DNA from: CAWCPR01 sp963797475
GTDB lineage: Bacteria; Chloroflexota; Anaerolineae; Anaerolineales; UBA4823
DNA length: 64,000 nucleotides
Reading direction: 5' to 3'
Assembly: GCA_963797475.1 (NCBI GenBank)
Contig: CAWCPR010000001.1
Location: 496,001 to 560,000 of the forward strand
Under the pieces are notes generated by a model that was given only the letters and a program-made list of their open reading frames with translations, searched no databases and was not told where the DNA came from. Below are positions 7,560-16,530 of this stretch, in pieces. The position numbers were made by a program, and so were the translations under genes. Within the stretch, counting starts at the first letter, position 1; every line of letters starts with the position of its first letter.

Positions 7560-9302
7560 ATGACGAAAAGGAATTGGGTTATCCTCAGCGTACTGCTTCT
7601 ATTCTTTGCCGTAACCGCTTGCGGCCCCGCCGCCAGCCCGGCGACCTCCGCACCTGCTCCCACACAGCCATCCGCACAGCAGCCCACCGAACCATCAGCC
7701 CCCGCCCAACCCACAGCCACTACCGCCGCCGCCCAACCTACTGCGACGCCTGAGCACAAAGTGGCGACATTTATTTGGACCCAGGAATTCGATACGTTAA
7801 ACCCTTACTACACGAACATGTGGTTCTCTCAGGTAACCGACCAGTTGTGGATGAGCTGGGCCTGGGAGTTTGACGATCAAAACAACCCGGTCCCGGTGCT
7901 CGTCTCGGAGATGCCCAGCGTCGACAACGGGGGGATATCCGCGGATGGCACGGAAATCACCCTGCACCTGAAGGACGGTTTGACCTGGTCAGATGGCGAG
8001 CCTTTGACCTCCGACGACTTTAAATTCACTTACGATATGATTACCAGCCCGCAGAACACGGTCGCCTCCGTCAACCCTTACGACCTGCTCGAGAGCGTTG
8101 ACACGCCCGATCCCCAAACCGTGGTCATGAAATTCACAGACCCTTATGCCGCCTGGCAGGGCACGATGTGGCACGGAATACTGCCCAAGCATATCCTGCA
8201 GCCGGTGTTCGACCAGGATGGCACCATCGACAATGCAGAGTGGAACCGCAGCCCGATGGTCGGAGATGGCCCGTACGTATTTGCCGAATGGGAATCCGGC
8301 AGTTTCGCCCGCTTTGTCGCCAACGAAAACTACTGGGGCCCGAAGCCAAAGATCGACGAGATCTTTTTCCGCTTCGTTCCGGATGACGCCTCCCAGGTGG
8401 CAGCGCTCAAGACTGGCGACGGCGACCTGGGCACGTTCATCGCCTATTCGGATATCCCCCCTCTGGAAGACGCCGGCGTCAAGATCCTTACAGTCTTCTC
8501 GGGCTATAACGAGGGTTGGTATATGTACCTGGATCCCGAAAAAGGCCACCCGGCGCTGCAAGACGTCAACGTACGCAAGGCAATCGCCATGGCTTTTGAC
8601 CGGGCCAAGATCAACCAGGACCTGCTGCTCGGGCTGACCAAACCGGCAGTGACTTATTGGGATAATACCCCTTACGCCGACCCAAGCCTGACGGCCTACC
8701 CCTTCGACCCTGAACAGGCGAAGAAGATGCTCGACGACGCCGGCTGGGTGGACAGCAATGGCGACGGCGTCCGCGATAAAGACGGGCGCGAATTAGAGCT
8801 TACCTACGGCACAACCACCCGCGAAATCCGCCAGAGCACCCAGGCCGTCGCCCAGCAGCAGTTGGCCGACGTCGGGATCAAGCTGGATCTCTCCAATTAT
8901 GACTCCGACATTTTCTTCAGTGGGTACGGCGATGGCGGTCCGGCCGCCACCGGCCAACTCGATATCATGGAATGGTCCGATACTACCAACTACCCGGACC
9001 CGGACGTATCCTACTGGCTGTGCAGCGAGATCCCCACGGACGATTCGCCTTCCGGGACGAACTGGCAGGGAATTTGCGATGAAGAACTGGACGGGCTCTT
9101 TCAAGCCCAAAACAAGCAGGTAGATTTCAACCAGCGCCAGAAGTCTTTCCAACAAATCAGCAAAATCATGTATGACAAGGTCTATTGGCTTGGCTTATGG
9201 CAGGATCCCGACACCTGGGCAGTCGGACCGCGCTTACAGAACGTCAAGGTCTCAGGGACAACCCCCTTCTACAACGTCGCCGAGTGGGACCTGAGCCCAT
9301 AA
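7560..9302 (+). CDS. peptide ABC transporter substrate-binding lipoprotein (SBP family 5)
   Basis: The 580-residue protein is the extracellular solute receptor of the importer that follows. A signal peptide ends in lipobox VTAC with the lipidated cysteine at C21, then comes a Pro/Ala/Thr/Gln linker to about residue 60. The rest matches family 5 binding proteins (DppA/OppA/NikA class): LKDGLTWSDGEPLTSDDFKFT, DVNVRKAIAMAFDR and the Asp-rich DDAGWVDSNGDGVRDKDG are typical blocks. The family binds di- and oligopeptides, nickel chelates or glycosides; the S9 peptidase and amidohydrolase downstream point to peptides. It is the first gene of the operon and has a strong ribosome binding site. Confidence 0.92.
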   Translation: MTKRNWVILSVLLLFFAVTACGPAASPATSAPAPTQPSAQQPTEPSAPAQPTATTAAAQPTATPEHKVATFIWTQEFDTLNPYYTNMWFSQVTDQLWMSWAWEFDDQNNPVPVLVSEMPSVDNGGISADGTEITLHLKDGLTWSDGEPLTSDDFKFTYDMITSPQNTVASVNPYDLLESVDTPDPQTVVMKFTDPYAAWQGTMWHGILPKHILQPVFDQDGTIDNAEWNRSPMVGDGPYVFAEWESGSFARFVANENYWGPKPKIDEIFFRFVPDDASQVAALKTGDGDLGTFIAYSDIPPLEDAGVKILTVFSGYNEGWYMYLDPEKGHPALQDVNVRKAIAMAFDRAKINQDLLLGLTKPAVTYWDNTPYADPSLTAYPFDPEQAKKMLDDAGWVDSNGDGVRDKDGRELELTYGTTTREIRQSTQAVAQQQLADVGIKLDLSNYDSDIFFSGYGDGGPAATGQLDIMEWSDTTNYPDPDVSYWLCSEIPTDDSPSGTNWQGICDEELDGLFQAQNKQVDFNQRQKSFQQISKIMYDKVYWLGLWQDPDTWAVGPRLQNVKVSGTTPFYNVAEWDLSP

Positions 9303-9325
9303 TCGACAAAATCTTTCTCTTTGAA

Positions 9326-9357
9326 GAGCGGGGACAGGCAATTGTCTGTCCCCGCTC
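9326..9357. repeat. 32-base palindrome between the binding protein and permease genes
   Basis: GAGCGGGGACAG (9326-9337) is perfectly complementary to CTGTCCCCGCTC (9346-9357), and the 8-base centre contains the self-complementary CAATTG. The resulting RNA hairpin lies directly after the binding-protein stop, where such hairpins often protect the upstream message or dampen read-through so that binding protein is made in excess over permease. It has no U tract. Confidence 0.7.
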
Positions 9358-9392
9358 AACCAACAGAGTGGTTCTCTACCAGGGAGGGCCTC

Positions 9393-10427
9393 GTGACTCG
9401 CTATATTATCCGCCGCCTTTTACAGGCAATTCCGCTTCTTTTCATTATCAGCGTCGTCCTGTTCGTGCTCATGCAGAATATGGGAGATCCCTTGGCGACG
9501 ATGGGCGGGCGCACCCTGACGCGCTCCGCTGACCGTGAGCGCTTGACGCGCCAGTTAGGACTGGACCAGCCCATTTACATGCAGTACGTTTTCTGGCTGG
9601 TCGGCAACGATTGGACCAAGGTAGACATGGACGGCGATGGAACGCCCGAGACGCCAGGCCGCCGCAAAGGGATTTTGCGCGGCGATTTCGGCACATCCCT
9701 GGTCAACCGCGGTGTCCCCGCCCTGCAGGTGATCTGGGACAGGCTGCCGAACACGCTGCTGCTGATGCTTTCCGCTGAAATTATCATCGTTTTATTTTCT
9801 GTGCTGCTTGGGATCTACTCCGCCCTCAAGCAATACTCCCTGGTGGATCACGTGGTTACCGCCATCTCCTTCATCGGGTATTCGATGCCCATTTTTTTCA
9901 TCGCCCTGGTCTGCATGTACATCTTTTCGGTTAATTTCAAGCGCTGGGGCCTGCCTTACCTGCCGACTGTCGGGATGTTCGATCCCCAGGTGGGTAAAAC
10001 CCCCACGCAGGTAATGGTGCATATGATCTTGCCCGTCTTCAGCATCGCTTTCATCAGCCTGGCGGGGTACAGCCGCTATATCCGCGGCACCATGCTGGAA
10101 GTTCTCAGCCAGGATTATATCCGCACGGCGAAATCCAAGGGATTGCCGAAACGCGAGGTGATCTTCATCCACGCCTTAAAGAACGCTTCGCTGCCGATCG
10201 TTACAATCGTCGGCCTGGACCTACCGCTGCTTCTGGGCGGCGCCGTCGTCACAGAGAGGATCTTCGCCTGGCCTGGAATGGGACGGCTGTTCCTGGATAA
10301 CCTTTCCCGGGCCGATACGCCTGTGATTATGGGGATCTTGATGCTGATATCGGTCGCCGTGGTTGTCTTCCAGTTGATCACGGATGTCACCTACGCCTGG
10401 CTCGACCCACGCATCCGCTACGAATAG
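9393..10427 (+). CDS. dppB: peptide ABC transporter permease, DppB type
   Basis: The 344-residue inner-membrane protein is the first permease subunit of the importer. It has an N-terminal helix beginning RYIIRRLLQAIPLL, the DppB-type loop TRQLGLDQPIYMQY, five further membrane segments and the ATPase-docking EAA loop around residues 240-260 (RTAKSKGLPKREVIFIHAL). GTG 9393 is chosen because AGGGAGG lies 6 bases upstream and because this gives the family's usual start; an upstream in-frame TTG would run through the palindrome. An unusual external loop near residues 72-90 contains DMDGDG, which looks like a calcium-binding turn. The gene lies between binding protein and second permease. Confidence 0.9.
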   Translation: MTRYIIRRLLQAIPLLFIISVVLFVLMQNMGDPLATMGGRTLTRSADRERLTRQLGLDQPIYMQYVFWLVGNDWTKVDMDGDGTPETPGRRKGILRGDFGTSLVNRGVPALQVIWDRLPNTLLLMLSAEIIIVLFSVLLGIYSALKQYSLVDHVVTAISFIGYSMPIFFIALVCMYIFSVNFKRWGLPYLPTVGMFDPQVGKTPTQVMVHMILPVFSIAFISLAGYSRYIRGTMLEVLSQDYIRTAKSKGLPKREVIFIHALKNASLPIVTIVGLDLPLLLGGAVVTERIFAWPGMGRLFLDNLSRADTPVIMGILMLISVAVVVFQLITDVTYAWLDPRIRYE

Positions 10428-10439
10428 CGGGAGGACAAC

Positions 10440-11396
10440 ATGGCAACCACAGCCGAAAGTGCATTTCGACCCCGCAGGCAGACGCCAGATGAACTCGAGG
10501 CGCCGCCCCTTTCGCTGAGGGAGCTAACCTGGCGGCGCTTCAGGCGTCACAAAATGGCGATGTTCGGAGTGCTTACCCTGGTTCTTCTCTTCTTTTATTC
10601 TTTTGGCGGCGCCTTCTTCGTCTCCGAAGCATACAGCAACTTTACAGATACCGGCTCCCGGCTGCAAGGGCCCTCCAGCGCACACCTTTTCGGTACGGAT
10701 GTTGTTGGCAGAGATATCCTGGCCCGCACGATTTACGGCGGCCAGATTTCCCTGATCATCGGCCTGGTTTCCGTGTTGATCGAAACGGCAGCCGGCATCC
10801 TGATCGGCGCAATCGCCGGCTATTATGGCGGCTGGATCGACAGCCTGTTAATGCGCTTCACCGAGGCGATTCTGAATATCCCCCAGATCTTTCTGCTGCT
10901 GGTCATGGCGAAATTCTTCGCCGGGAAGATCCCCAATATCGATTTGTTAGGACGGACATTCAGCGGCAGCGTGGTCGTCATCATCGTTATCATCGGCCTG
11001 ACGAGCTGGCCTTACCTTGCCAGAATCGTGCGCGCCGAGTTCCTCTCCATTAAGGAAAACGATTTCGTTCTGGCGGCCCGGGCGACCGGCACTTCGACCT
11101 CTCAAATTATCTTCCGCCATATCCTGCCCAACACCGTCGCCCCGATCATCGTGTCGGCTACGCTAGGCGTCGCCAACGCTATCTTATCTGAAGCCTATAT
11201 CAGCTTCCTGGGTCTCGGCGTCCAACCCCCAACGGCGACCTGGGGAAATATGCTCGAAGGGGCGTATAACTACATCGAAACGGCTTATTGGATGTGGTTA
11301 TTCCCGGGCATCTTGATCGTTCTCACCGTTCTGAGCATCAATTTCCTTGGCGACGGCCTGCGCGACGCCCTGGATCCCCACAGCCGGACGATGTAA
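10440..11396 (+). CDS. dppC: peptide ABC transporter permease, DppC type
   Basis: The 318-residue protein is the second membrane subunit. It starts with a cytoplasmic tail containing TWRRFRRHKMAMFG, as usual for DppC/OppC (OppC_N domain), then a first membrane segment and a periplasmic part with HLFGTDVVGRDILARTIYGG, the DppC hallmark. Five more membrane helices follow, with the EAA loop VLAARATGTSTSQIIFRHIL near residues 215-235 and the C-terminal GDGLRDALDPH signature. It starts 12 bases after the dppB stop, with GGGAGGACA upstream as a ribosome binding site. It pairs with DppB to form the channel. Confidence 0.92.
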   Translation: MATTAESAFRPRRQTPDELEAPPLSLRELTWRRFRRHKMAMFGVLTLVLLFFYSFGGAFFVSEAYSNFTDTGSRLQGPSSAHLFGTDVVGRDILARTIYGGQISLIIGLVSVLIETAAGILIGAIAGYYGGWIDSLLMRFTEAILNIPQIFLLLVMAKFFAGKIPNIDLLGRTFSGSVVVIIVIIGLTSWPYLARIVRAEFLSIKENDFVLAARATGTSTSQIIFRHILPNTVAPIIVSATLGVANAILSEAYISFLGLGVQPPTATWGNMLEGAYNYIETAYWMWLFPGILIVLTVLSINFLGDGLRDALDPHSRTM

Positions 11397-11416
11397 TCCT
11401 TTCCGAGGCAGCCAAC

Positions 11417-12403
11417 ATGGGCGCATTGCTCGAAGTCAACGACCTGAAGACCCGTTTCCACACCCCAGAAGGGACCATTTACGCGGTCAACGGCATTTCG
11501 TACGCCCTCAATGAAGGCGAGACCCTGGCGGTTGTGGGAGAAAGCGGCTGCGGTAAATCCGTCAGCATGCTTTCCATCCTGAGGTTAATTCCCATCCCTC
11601 CAGGCGAGATCGCCAGCGGCGCAGCGCTTTACCGCGGGATGGATTTGCTGGCAATACCGGAGACAGATCTGGAGCAGGTGCGCGGCAAAGAGATCAGCAT
11701 GGTCTTCCAGGACCCGATGACCTCCCTGAACCCGGTGTTGACGGTCGGGCGCCAGATCACCGAGTCCTTGCGCACCCATTTAGGCATGTCCCAAAATGAG
11801 GCCGATTTGCGCGCCGTTGAACTTTTGGAAGCGGTCGGGATCCCCGATCCGCTCAAGCGCCTGGGCGACTATCCGCACCAATTCTCGGGCGGAATGCGCC
11901 AGCGGGTGATGATCGCGATGGCGCTGGCCTGCAACCCGAGCCTGTTGATCGCCGACGAGCCAACCACGGCCTTGGACGTCACCATCCAGGCCCAGATTGT
12001 GGAGCTGGTGATCGAAATGCGCGATCAGTTGCATATGGCCATCATCTGGATCACACACGATCTGGGCGTTGTCGCCGGGATGGCTGACCGGGTCATCGTG
12101 ATGTATGCCGGTTACATTGTGGAAGAAGCGCCGGTAGACAATCTCTACGAAGACCCGCGCCACCCGTACACATTAATGCTGCTTCAGGCCCTGCCGCGCG
12201 CCGACCAGCGCCAACACCAACGTCTTAAATCGATCCCTGGCGCTCCGCCCAACCTGCTGGTAGCCCCGACCCACTGCCCTTTTGCCGCCCGCTGTGAATT
12301 CGCCGTAGACCTGTGCTGGGAAGAGAATCCGCCGCTCACCCAGGTCGAGCCCGGACATAAAATCGCCTGCTGGATCGACGTCCGCACGGGAGGTCCGCGA
12401 TGA
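11417..12403 (+). CDS. dppD: peptide ABC transporter ATP-binding protein, DppD type
   Basis: The 328-residue protein is the first of two ATPases that energise the importer. It contains Walker A GESGCGKS, Q-loop region FQDPMTSLNP, signature FSGGMRQR, Walker B LLIADEPTTALD and the switch His in ITHDLG. The C-terminal oligopeptide-transporter extension has CPFAARCEFAVDLC, which in some DppD/OppD proteins binds an iron-sulfur cluster. ATG 11417 was chosen because the conserved LLEVNDLKTRF block begins just after it; earlier in-frame codons overlap dppC. The stop overlaps the start of the next gene by four bases, which indicates translational coupling. Confidence 0.92.
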   Translation: MGALLEVNDLKTRFHTPEGTIYAVNGISYALNEGETLAVVGESGCGKSVSMLSILRLIPIPPGEIASGAALYRGMDLLAIPETDLEQVRGKEISMVFQDPMTSLNPVLTVGRQITESLRTHLGMSQNEADLRAVELLEAVGIPDPLKRLGDYPHQFSGGMRQRVMIAMALACNPSLLIADEPTTALDVTIQAQIVELVIEMRDQLHMAIIWITHDLGVVAGMADRVIVMYAGYIVEEAPVDNLYEDPRHPYTLMLLQALPRADQRQHQRLKSIPGAPPNLLVAPTHCPFAARCEFAVDLCWEENPPLTQVEPGHKIACWIDVRTGGPR

Positions 12404-13404
12404 CCACCGGCGAAAACCAAAATGGCAATGGACCGCTCGTCATCGTCGAAAATCTAAAAAAACATTTCCCGATCACGCGTGGCATCGTAATCCAGCGCAA
12501 AGTCGGCGCAGTTCAGGCAGTGGATGGGATCTCATTTAGCATCCAACGCGGAGAGACCCTGGGCCTGGTAGGCGAAAGCGGCTGCGGAAAGACGACTGCC
12601 GGGCGCACCTTGCTCGGCCTCTACCCGGTGACCGAAGGCGAAATTTTGATCGACGGGCACAGCATCACCCACGCAAAAGGCCAGGAGCTGATGGCCATCC
12701 GGCGTAAAGCCCAGATGATATTTCAAGACCCGTACGCCTCGCTAAACCCACGCTGGACGGTAAATTCTATCGTCAGCGAACCCCTGCGGGTGCATAAGCT
12801 GCTGGGGAGCGATAATGCCCGCTCCGACCGCGTCCAGGAATTGCTCGAGCTGGTCGGCCTGAACCGGCGCCTGATCAACCGTTTCCCGCACGAGTTTTCC
12901 GGGGGGCAGCGCCAACGAATTGGGATCGCCCGCGCCCTGGCTTCCAACCCGCTCTTTATTGTCTGCGACGAGCCAATTTCGGCGTTAGATGTATCCATCC
13001 AGGCCCAGGTTGTAAACTTGCTAGAGGATCTGCAGGAGAAATTCGGCCTCACCTATCTTTTTATTGCCCACGACCTTAGCATGGTACGCCACATCTGCGA
13101 CCGGGTAGCGGTCATGTACCTGGGGTTAATGGCTGAGCTCGCCAGCCGGGATGACCTGTATGACAACCCCCTGCACCCGTATACCCAAGCGCTCCTATCG
13201 GCCGTACCCATCCCGGACCCTAAAAAAGACCGCGCCCGCAAGCGCATTATCCTCAGCGGCGATGTGCCCAGTCCTATCAACCCGCCCAGCGGCTGTCGTT
13301 TTCACCCGCGCTGCCCGATCGCGAAAGAGCACTGCAAAGTGCGAGTGCCTGAATGGCGGGAAGTCGCTCCCGGGCGCTGGGTGGCCTGCCATGAAGTAAA
13401 ATAG
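12400..13404 (+). CDS. dppF: peptide ABC transporter ATP-binding protein, DppF type
   Basis: The 334-residue protein is the second ATPase. Walker A GESGCGKT, signature FSGGQRQR, Walker B FIVCDEPISALD and switch FIAHDLSMV are present, followed by the oligo_HPY extension with GCRFHPRCP and a distal Cys (EHC). Early residues HFPITRGIVIQRKVGAVQAV are the usual DppF/OppF start. Its ATG overlaps the dppD stop as ATGA. DppD and DppF are expected to work as a heterodimer under the two permeases. The peptidase gene begins 44 bases downstream. Confidence 0.92.
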   Translation: MTTGENQNGNGPLVIVENLKKHFPITRGIVIQRKVGAVQAVDGISFSIQRGETLGLVGESGCGKTTAGRTLLGLYPVTEGEILIDGHSITHAKGQELMAIRRKAQMIFQDPYASLNPRWTVNSIVSEPLRVHKLLGSDNARSDRVQELLELVGLNRRLINRFPHEFSGGQRQRIGIARALASNPLFIVCDEPISALDVSIQAQVVNLLEDLQEKFGLTYLFIAHDLSMVRHICDRVAVMYLGLMAELASRDDLYDNPLHPYTQALLSAVPIPDPKKDRARKRIILSGDVPSPINPPSGCRFHPRCPIAKEHCKVRVPEWREVAPGRWVACHEVK

Positions 13405-13448
13405 ACCAGGCAACCTTAATCGTAACCCGTACCGAACCATGCAAGCCC

Positions 13449-15305
13449 ATGACCCACATCCCAATTGAAGAAAAATACGAACGGAACGGGTGGCCTTCGC
13501 TGAGGCGCCCGGACGCGCGCCCTCCCAGGGGCTGGAGCCTGACGCTGATCCTTTCTGTCAACCGTATTTACAACCATAAATTATCGCCGGATGGCAGACA
13601 GGCTGCTTTCCTTTGGAACCGGGAAGGCCAGGCGGATGTTTTCGTCATGCCGGCCTCCGGCGGCTGGCCCGGTCGATTGACGACCAAGCGCAAGAGCACC
13701 CCTTATTGGTGGGATGAAGTCCCCCAGTGGTCGCCGGATGGGAAGTGGTTAGCATTCAGCCTGGACGGTCACGTACACACCATTCGGGCGTCCGGAGGCA
13801 TCCCCCGGAAAATCACTCATTTTGCACCCCATGCGTCAACGCCGGTATGGATGCCAGACAGTCACGGTCTGGTAGTAAGCATCCAGCGCGAAGAACAATC
13901 CAAGTTAATGCTGACAGACCGGCGGGGGAATTCATTGCGGATGCTTACGTATGGCAATGGCAGCGACCTGGATGCGCGCCCATCTCCTGACGGCCGGCAA
14001 ATCGTTTTCGTTCACGGCCCCAGCGATGACCTAAACCGGCTGGATATCCGCTTGCTGGACCTGGAAAGCGGCGAAATCCGACTTCTGTCCGGCGATCCTA
14101 AGATAAAAGACTGGAGCCCGCGTTGGTCTCCAGATGGCGCACAAATCGCCTTTCTCTCACAGCGCTCTTGTTGGAATGAGATCTGGTTGCTGAAGCTCGA
14201 CGGATTGGGCCTGCGGCAGCTCACCCGCCTGGGCCAGGATGCCGCCTGGCTGGCCTGGTCGCCGGACGGCAGCCGGATAGCCTGCACGATAAACCGGGGC
14301 GGCATGTACGAACTGGCTTTGATCGATGCGCAGAATGGTGAGGTTGACACGCTGCGCAGGGACCCGGGCGTCTACTCCCAAATCAACTGGTCTCCGCAGG
14401 GCGATTTCCTGACCGTAGAATATGAAGATCCTTTCAACCCACCGGATATCTACCGGGTGAGCGTTCCAGGCGGGAAGCGCACTCAGCTTACGTTCTCCAA
14501 CCTGCCGGCACTGGCAGCCAACTGCCTGGTGATGCCTGAGCAGGTGAGCTATTGCAGCGAAGACGGCCTGGAAATTCCGGCGCTGCTTTATAAGCCGGAA
14601 AAGCCTAACGGCGCAGCGCTGGTTTACCCACACGGCGGCCCAACCGATCAATATGTTTACGGTTGGGATATCGTAGCCCAATACTTCATCGCCAAGGGAT
14701 ATACCTTTCTGGCCCCGAATTACCGCGGCAGCACGGGTTATGGCGTAGAATACGAGCACGCCAATTACAACAATTGGGGCATTGGCGACATGCAAGACTG
14801 CCTGCACGCGGCCGGATTCTTACGCAGCCTGCCCGGGATCGACCCGGAGCGCATCGGGATCATGGGCGGCAGTTACGGAGGCTACATGGTCGCATGCTGT
14901 CTTTCACGCGATCCTGCCTACCTGTACGCCTGCGGGGTCAGCCGCTATGGGGATGCCAACCTGGTTTCCTCCTGGGCCCAGTGCGAACCCGGTACGCGGC
15001 TTTACACGGAAATGCAAATTTCCCGCCCGGCTCTCAACCGCCAGGTGTACCTGGATGGCTCTCCCATCCACCAGGCCAGGAACGTGCGAAAACCGGTGCT
15101 GATCCTGCACGGCCTGGATGACCGGGTTGTCCCGCCTCAGGCCTCTGAAGAATGGGTGGAGGCTTTACGCCAGGCCGGGAAAACCTTCGAATATAAGACC
15201 TACGCCGGCGAGCCACATGGTTTTCAAAAACGATCCACGCAATTAGACGTTTACGAACGGATCGAGCGTTTTCTAGACTGGTATTTGATGCCGCCGCTTG
15301 GGTGA
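13449..15305 (+). CDS. S9 family prolyl-oligopeptidase-type peptidase
   Basis: The 618-residue protein has the two-part build of dipeptidyl-peptidase IV/acylaminoacyl-peptidase enzymes. Residues of about 35-360 hold repeated PD40 beta-propeller units (SPDGRQ, WSPDGKWLAF, WSPDGAQIAFLSQ). The C-terminal alpha/beta-hydrolase has the triad: Ser475 in GGSYGG, Asp558 in DDRVVP, and His590 in GEPHGF. No signal peptide is visible, so it probably acts in the cytoplasm on imported peptides, cutting short substrates that pass the propeller pore. Its position right after the importer supports this. It overlaps the next coding region only if that gene started upstream of its ATG. Confidence 0.9.
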   Translation: MTHIPIEEKYERNGWPSLRRPDARPPRGWSLTLILSVNRIYNHKLSPDGRQAAFLWNREGQADVFVMPASGGWPGRLTTKRKSTPYWWDEVPQWSPDGKWLAFSLDGHVHTIRASGGIPRKITHFAPHASTPVWMPDSHGLVVSIQREEQSKLMLTDRRGNSLRMLTYGNGSDLDARPSPDGRQIVFVHGPSDDLNRLDIRLLDLESGEIRLLSGDPKIKDWSPRWSPDGAQIAFLSQRSCWNEIWLLKLDGLGLRQLTRLGQDAAWLAWSPDGSRIACTINRGGMYELALIDAQNGEVDTLRRDPGVYSQINWSPQGDFLTVEYEDPFNPPDIYRVSVPGGKRTQLTFSNLPALAANCLVMPEQVSYCSEDGLEIPALLYKPEKPNGAALVYPHGGPTDQYVYGWDIVAQYFIAKGYTFLAPNYRGSTGYGVEYEHANYNNWGIGDMQDCLHAAGFLRSLPGIDPERIGIMGGSYGGYMVACCLSRDPAYLYACGVSRYGDANLVSSWAQCEPGTRLYTEMQISRPALNRQVYLDGSPIHQARNVRKPVLILHGLDDRVVPPQASEEWVEALRQAGKTFEYKTYAGEPHGFQKRSTQLDVYERIERFLDWYLMPPLG

Positions 15306-15318
15306 CCGGTTGGCTGTT

Positions 15319-16518
15319 ATGACCGAATTCTTCTCCTATGAGACCCTCACCTGGCCGGATGTAAAGCGGCTGCCGCGCCATACGCCCCTGGTGATCCCGC
15401 TCGGTTCCGGATACCCGTTGGATCTCCTGGCGTCCGCTTTAGGCGATCCACAGCGAGCCGGCTTGCTGCCCGCCATCCCTTTCGGCTGGGCCGGCAGTGG
15501 TTTACAGGTTAGCGATGACCTGCTTTCGGCGCTGATCGCCAACCTGGTCGACAGCCTGCGCGAAGATGGCTTCAGCCGCGTCTACGCGCTTACCCCGCCG
15601 GGGTTGAACCTGGGCCTTGGCCTAAACCGGATCGCCCTGGCTCCCGTGGACCCAAGGCCGAAACCCGCCTTGCCGCCGGACAGCGCTCGCGGCCAGGTAA
15701 TCCTGATCCCCATCGGCCATACCGAGCAGCATGGCTTCCACCTGCCCTTTTGCACCGATACGACCATCATCGATGCCATCAGCCGGGGAGCCGCGGCTGC
15801 CAGGTCCGATCTGGCCTGCAGCCTGCCGGTCATGCCTTTCGGCGCCAGCACCCACCGCCAGTCCTTTGCCGGGACCTTGAACACTGGCGGGCGCGCCTTC
15901 GAAGATTTCTGGCTGGGTGTGATCGATTGTTTGGCCGGGCGTGGGTTTGACCGCATCTACCTGTTGAGCGGTCATGGTGGCAACTGCTCGTTTCTTGTGA
16001 ATGTAGTCAAATACGCTGGAGAAAGACACCCGGATGTTTTTTCCGCCACAGCCTGGCTGTATCTTTCCAGCCCGGAGGGCGTCGCTGCTTTGCAAAGCCA
16101 ACGCCGCAGCGAAATTGGGGGCATGGGTCACGCCGGCGAGCTGGAAACCGCCTTAATGCTGCACCTGAACCCGGAATGGGTGCATATGGAACGAGCGGTC
16201 GATGAAATCGAATTCATCGCCACCCCTTCTTATTACATGGATTGGGTCGAAGGCGGCTCGCTGGTCGCCAACCCGCCCTGGGAAGACGATACTGCAACCG
16301 GCGCATATGGCGCTGGCAGTCTGGCGACGGTCGAGAACGGCAAACACTGGCTCGAAGCCGCTATTTCCGAGAAGGCGAGCCACATCGACGAGATCCACGA
16401 ACAGTTCACCCGGCGCATGAAGCGGCGTGCTGCTCAGCATGCCGAGCGGCGCACTGCCCACCAGCCCAAGCATGAAGCCCCCTTGCAAAACGTCTCAGAT
16501 GGTCAGGAACCTAAATAA
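15319..16518 (+). CDS. creatininase family amidohydrolase
   Basis: The 399-residue protein belongs to the creatininase/MftE-type family of binuclear-metal amidohydrolases. Ligand motifs are visible: GHTEQHGFHLP (Glu and His ligands, about 133-143), TD shortly after, LSGHGGN (about 215-221) and GHAGELETALML. The family opens cyclic amides such as creatinine or trims peptides. The first 125 residues are an extra N-terminal part that looks like a weak, decayed copy of the same fold (it keeps PLGSGYPLDLL but lacks metal ligands). ATG 15319 is used; it starts 13 bases after the peptidase stop. With the importer and peptidase it suggests breakdown of peptides or cyclic peptide derivatives. Confidence 0.82.
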   Translation: MTEFFSYETLTWPDVKRLPRHTPLVIPLGSGYPLDLLASALGDPQRAGLLPAIPFGWAGSGLQVSDDLLSALIANLVDSLREDGFSRVYALTPPGLNLGLGLNRIALAPVDPRPKPALPPDSARGQVILIPIGHTEQHGFHLPFCTDTTIIDAISRGAAAARSDLACSLPVMPFGASTHRQSFAGTLNTGGRAFEDFWLGVIDCLAGRGFDRIYLLSGHGGNCSFLVNVVKYAGERHPDVFSATAWLYLSSPEGVAALQSQRRSEIGGMGHAGELETALMLHLNPEWVHMERAVDEIEFIATPSYYMDWVEGGSLVANPPWEDDTATGAYGAGSLATVENGKHWLEAAISEKASHIDEIHEQFTRRMKRRAAQHAERRTAHQPKHEAPLQNVSDGQEPK

Positions 16519-16530
16519 CTGCGCCGCCTG

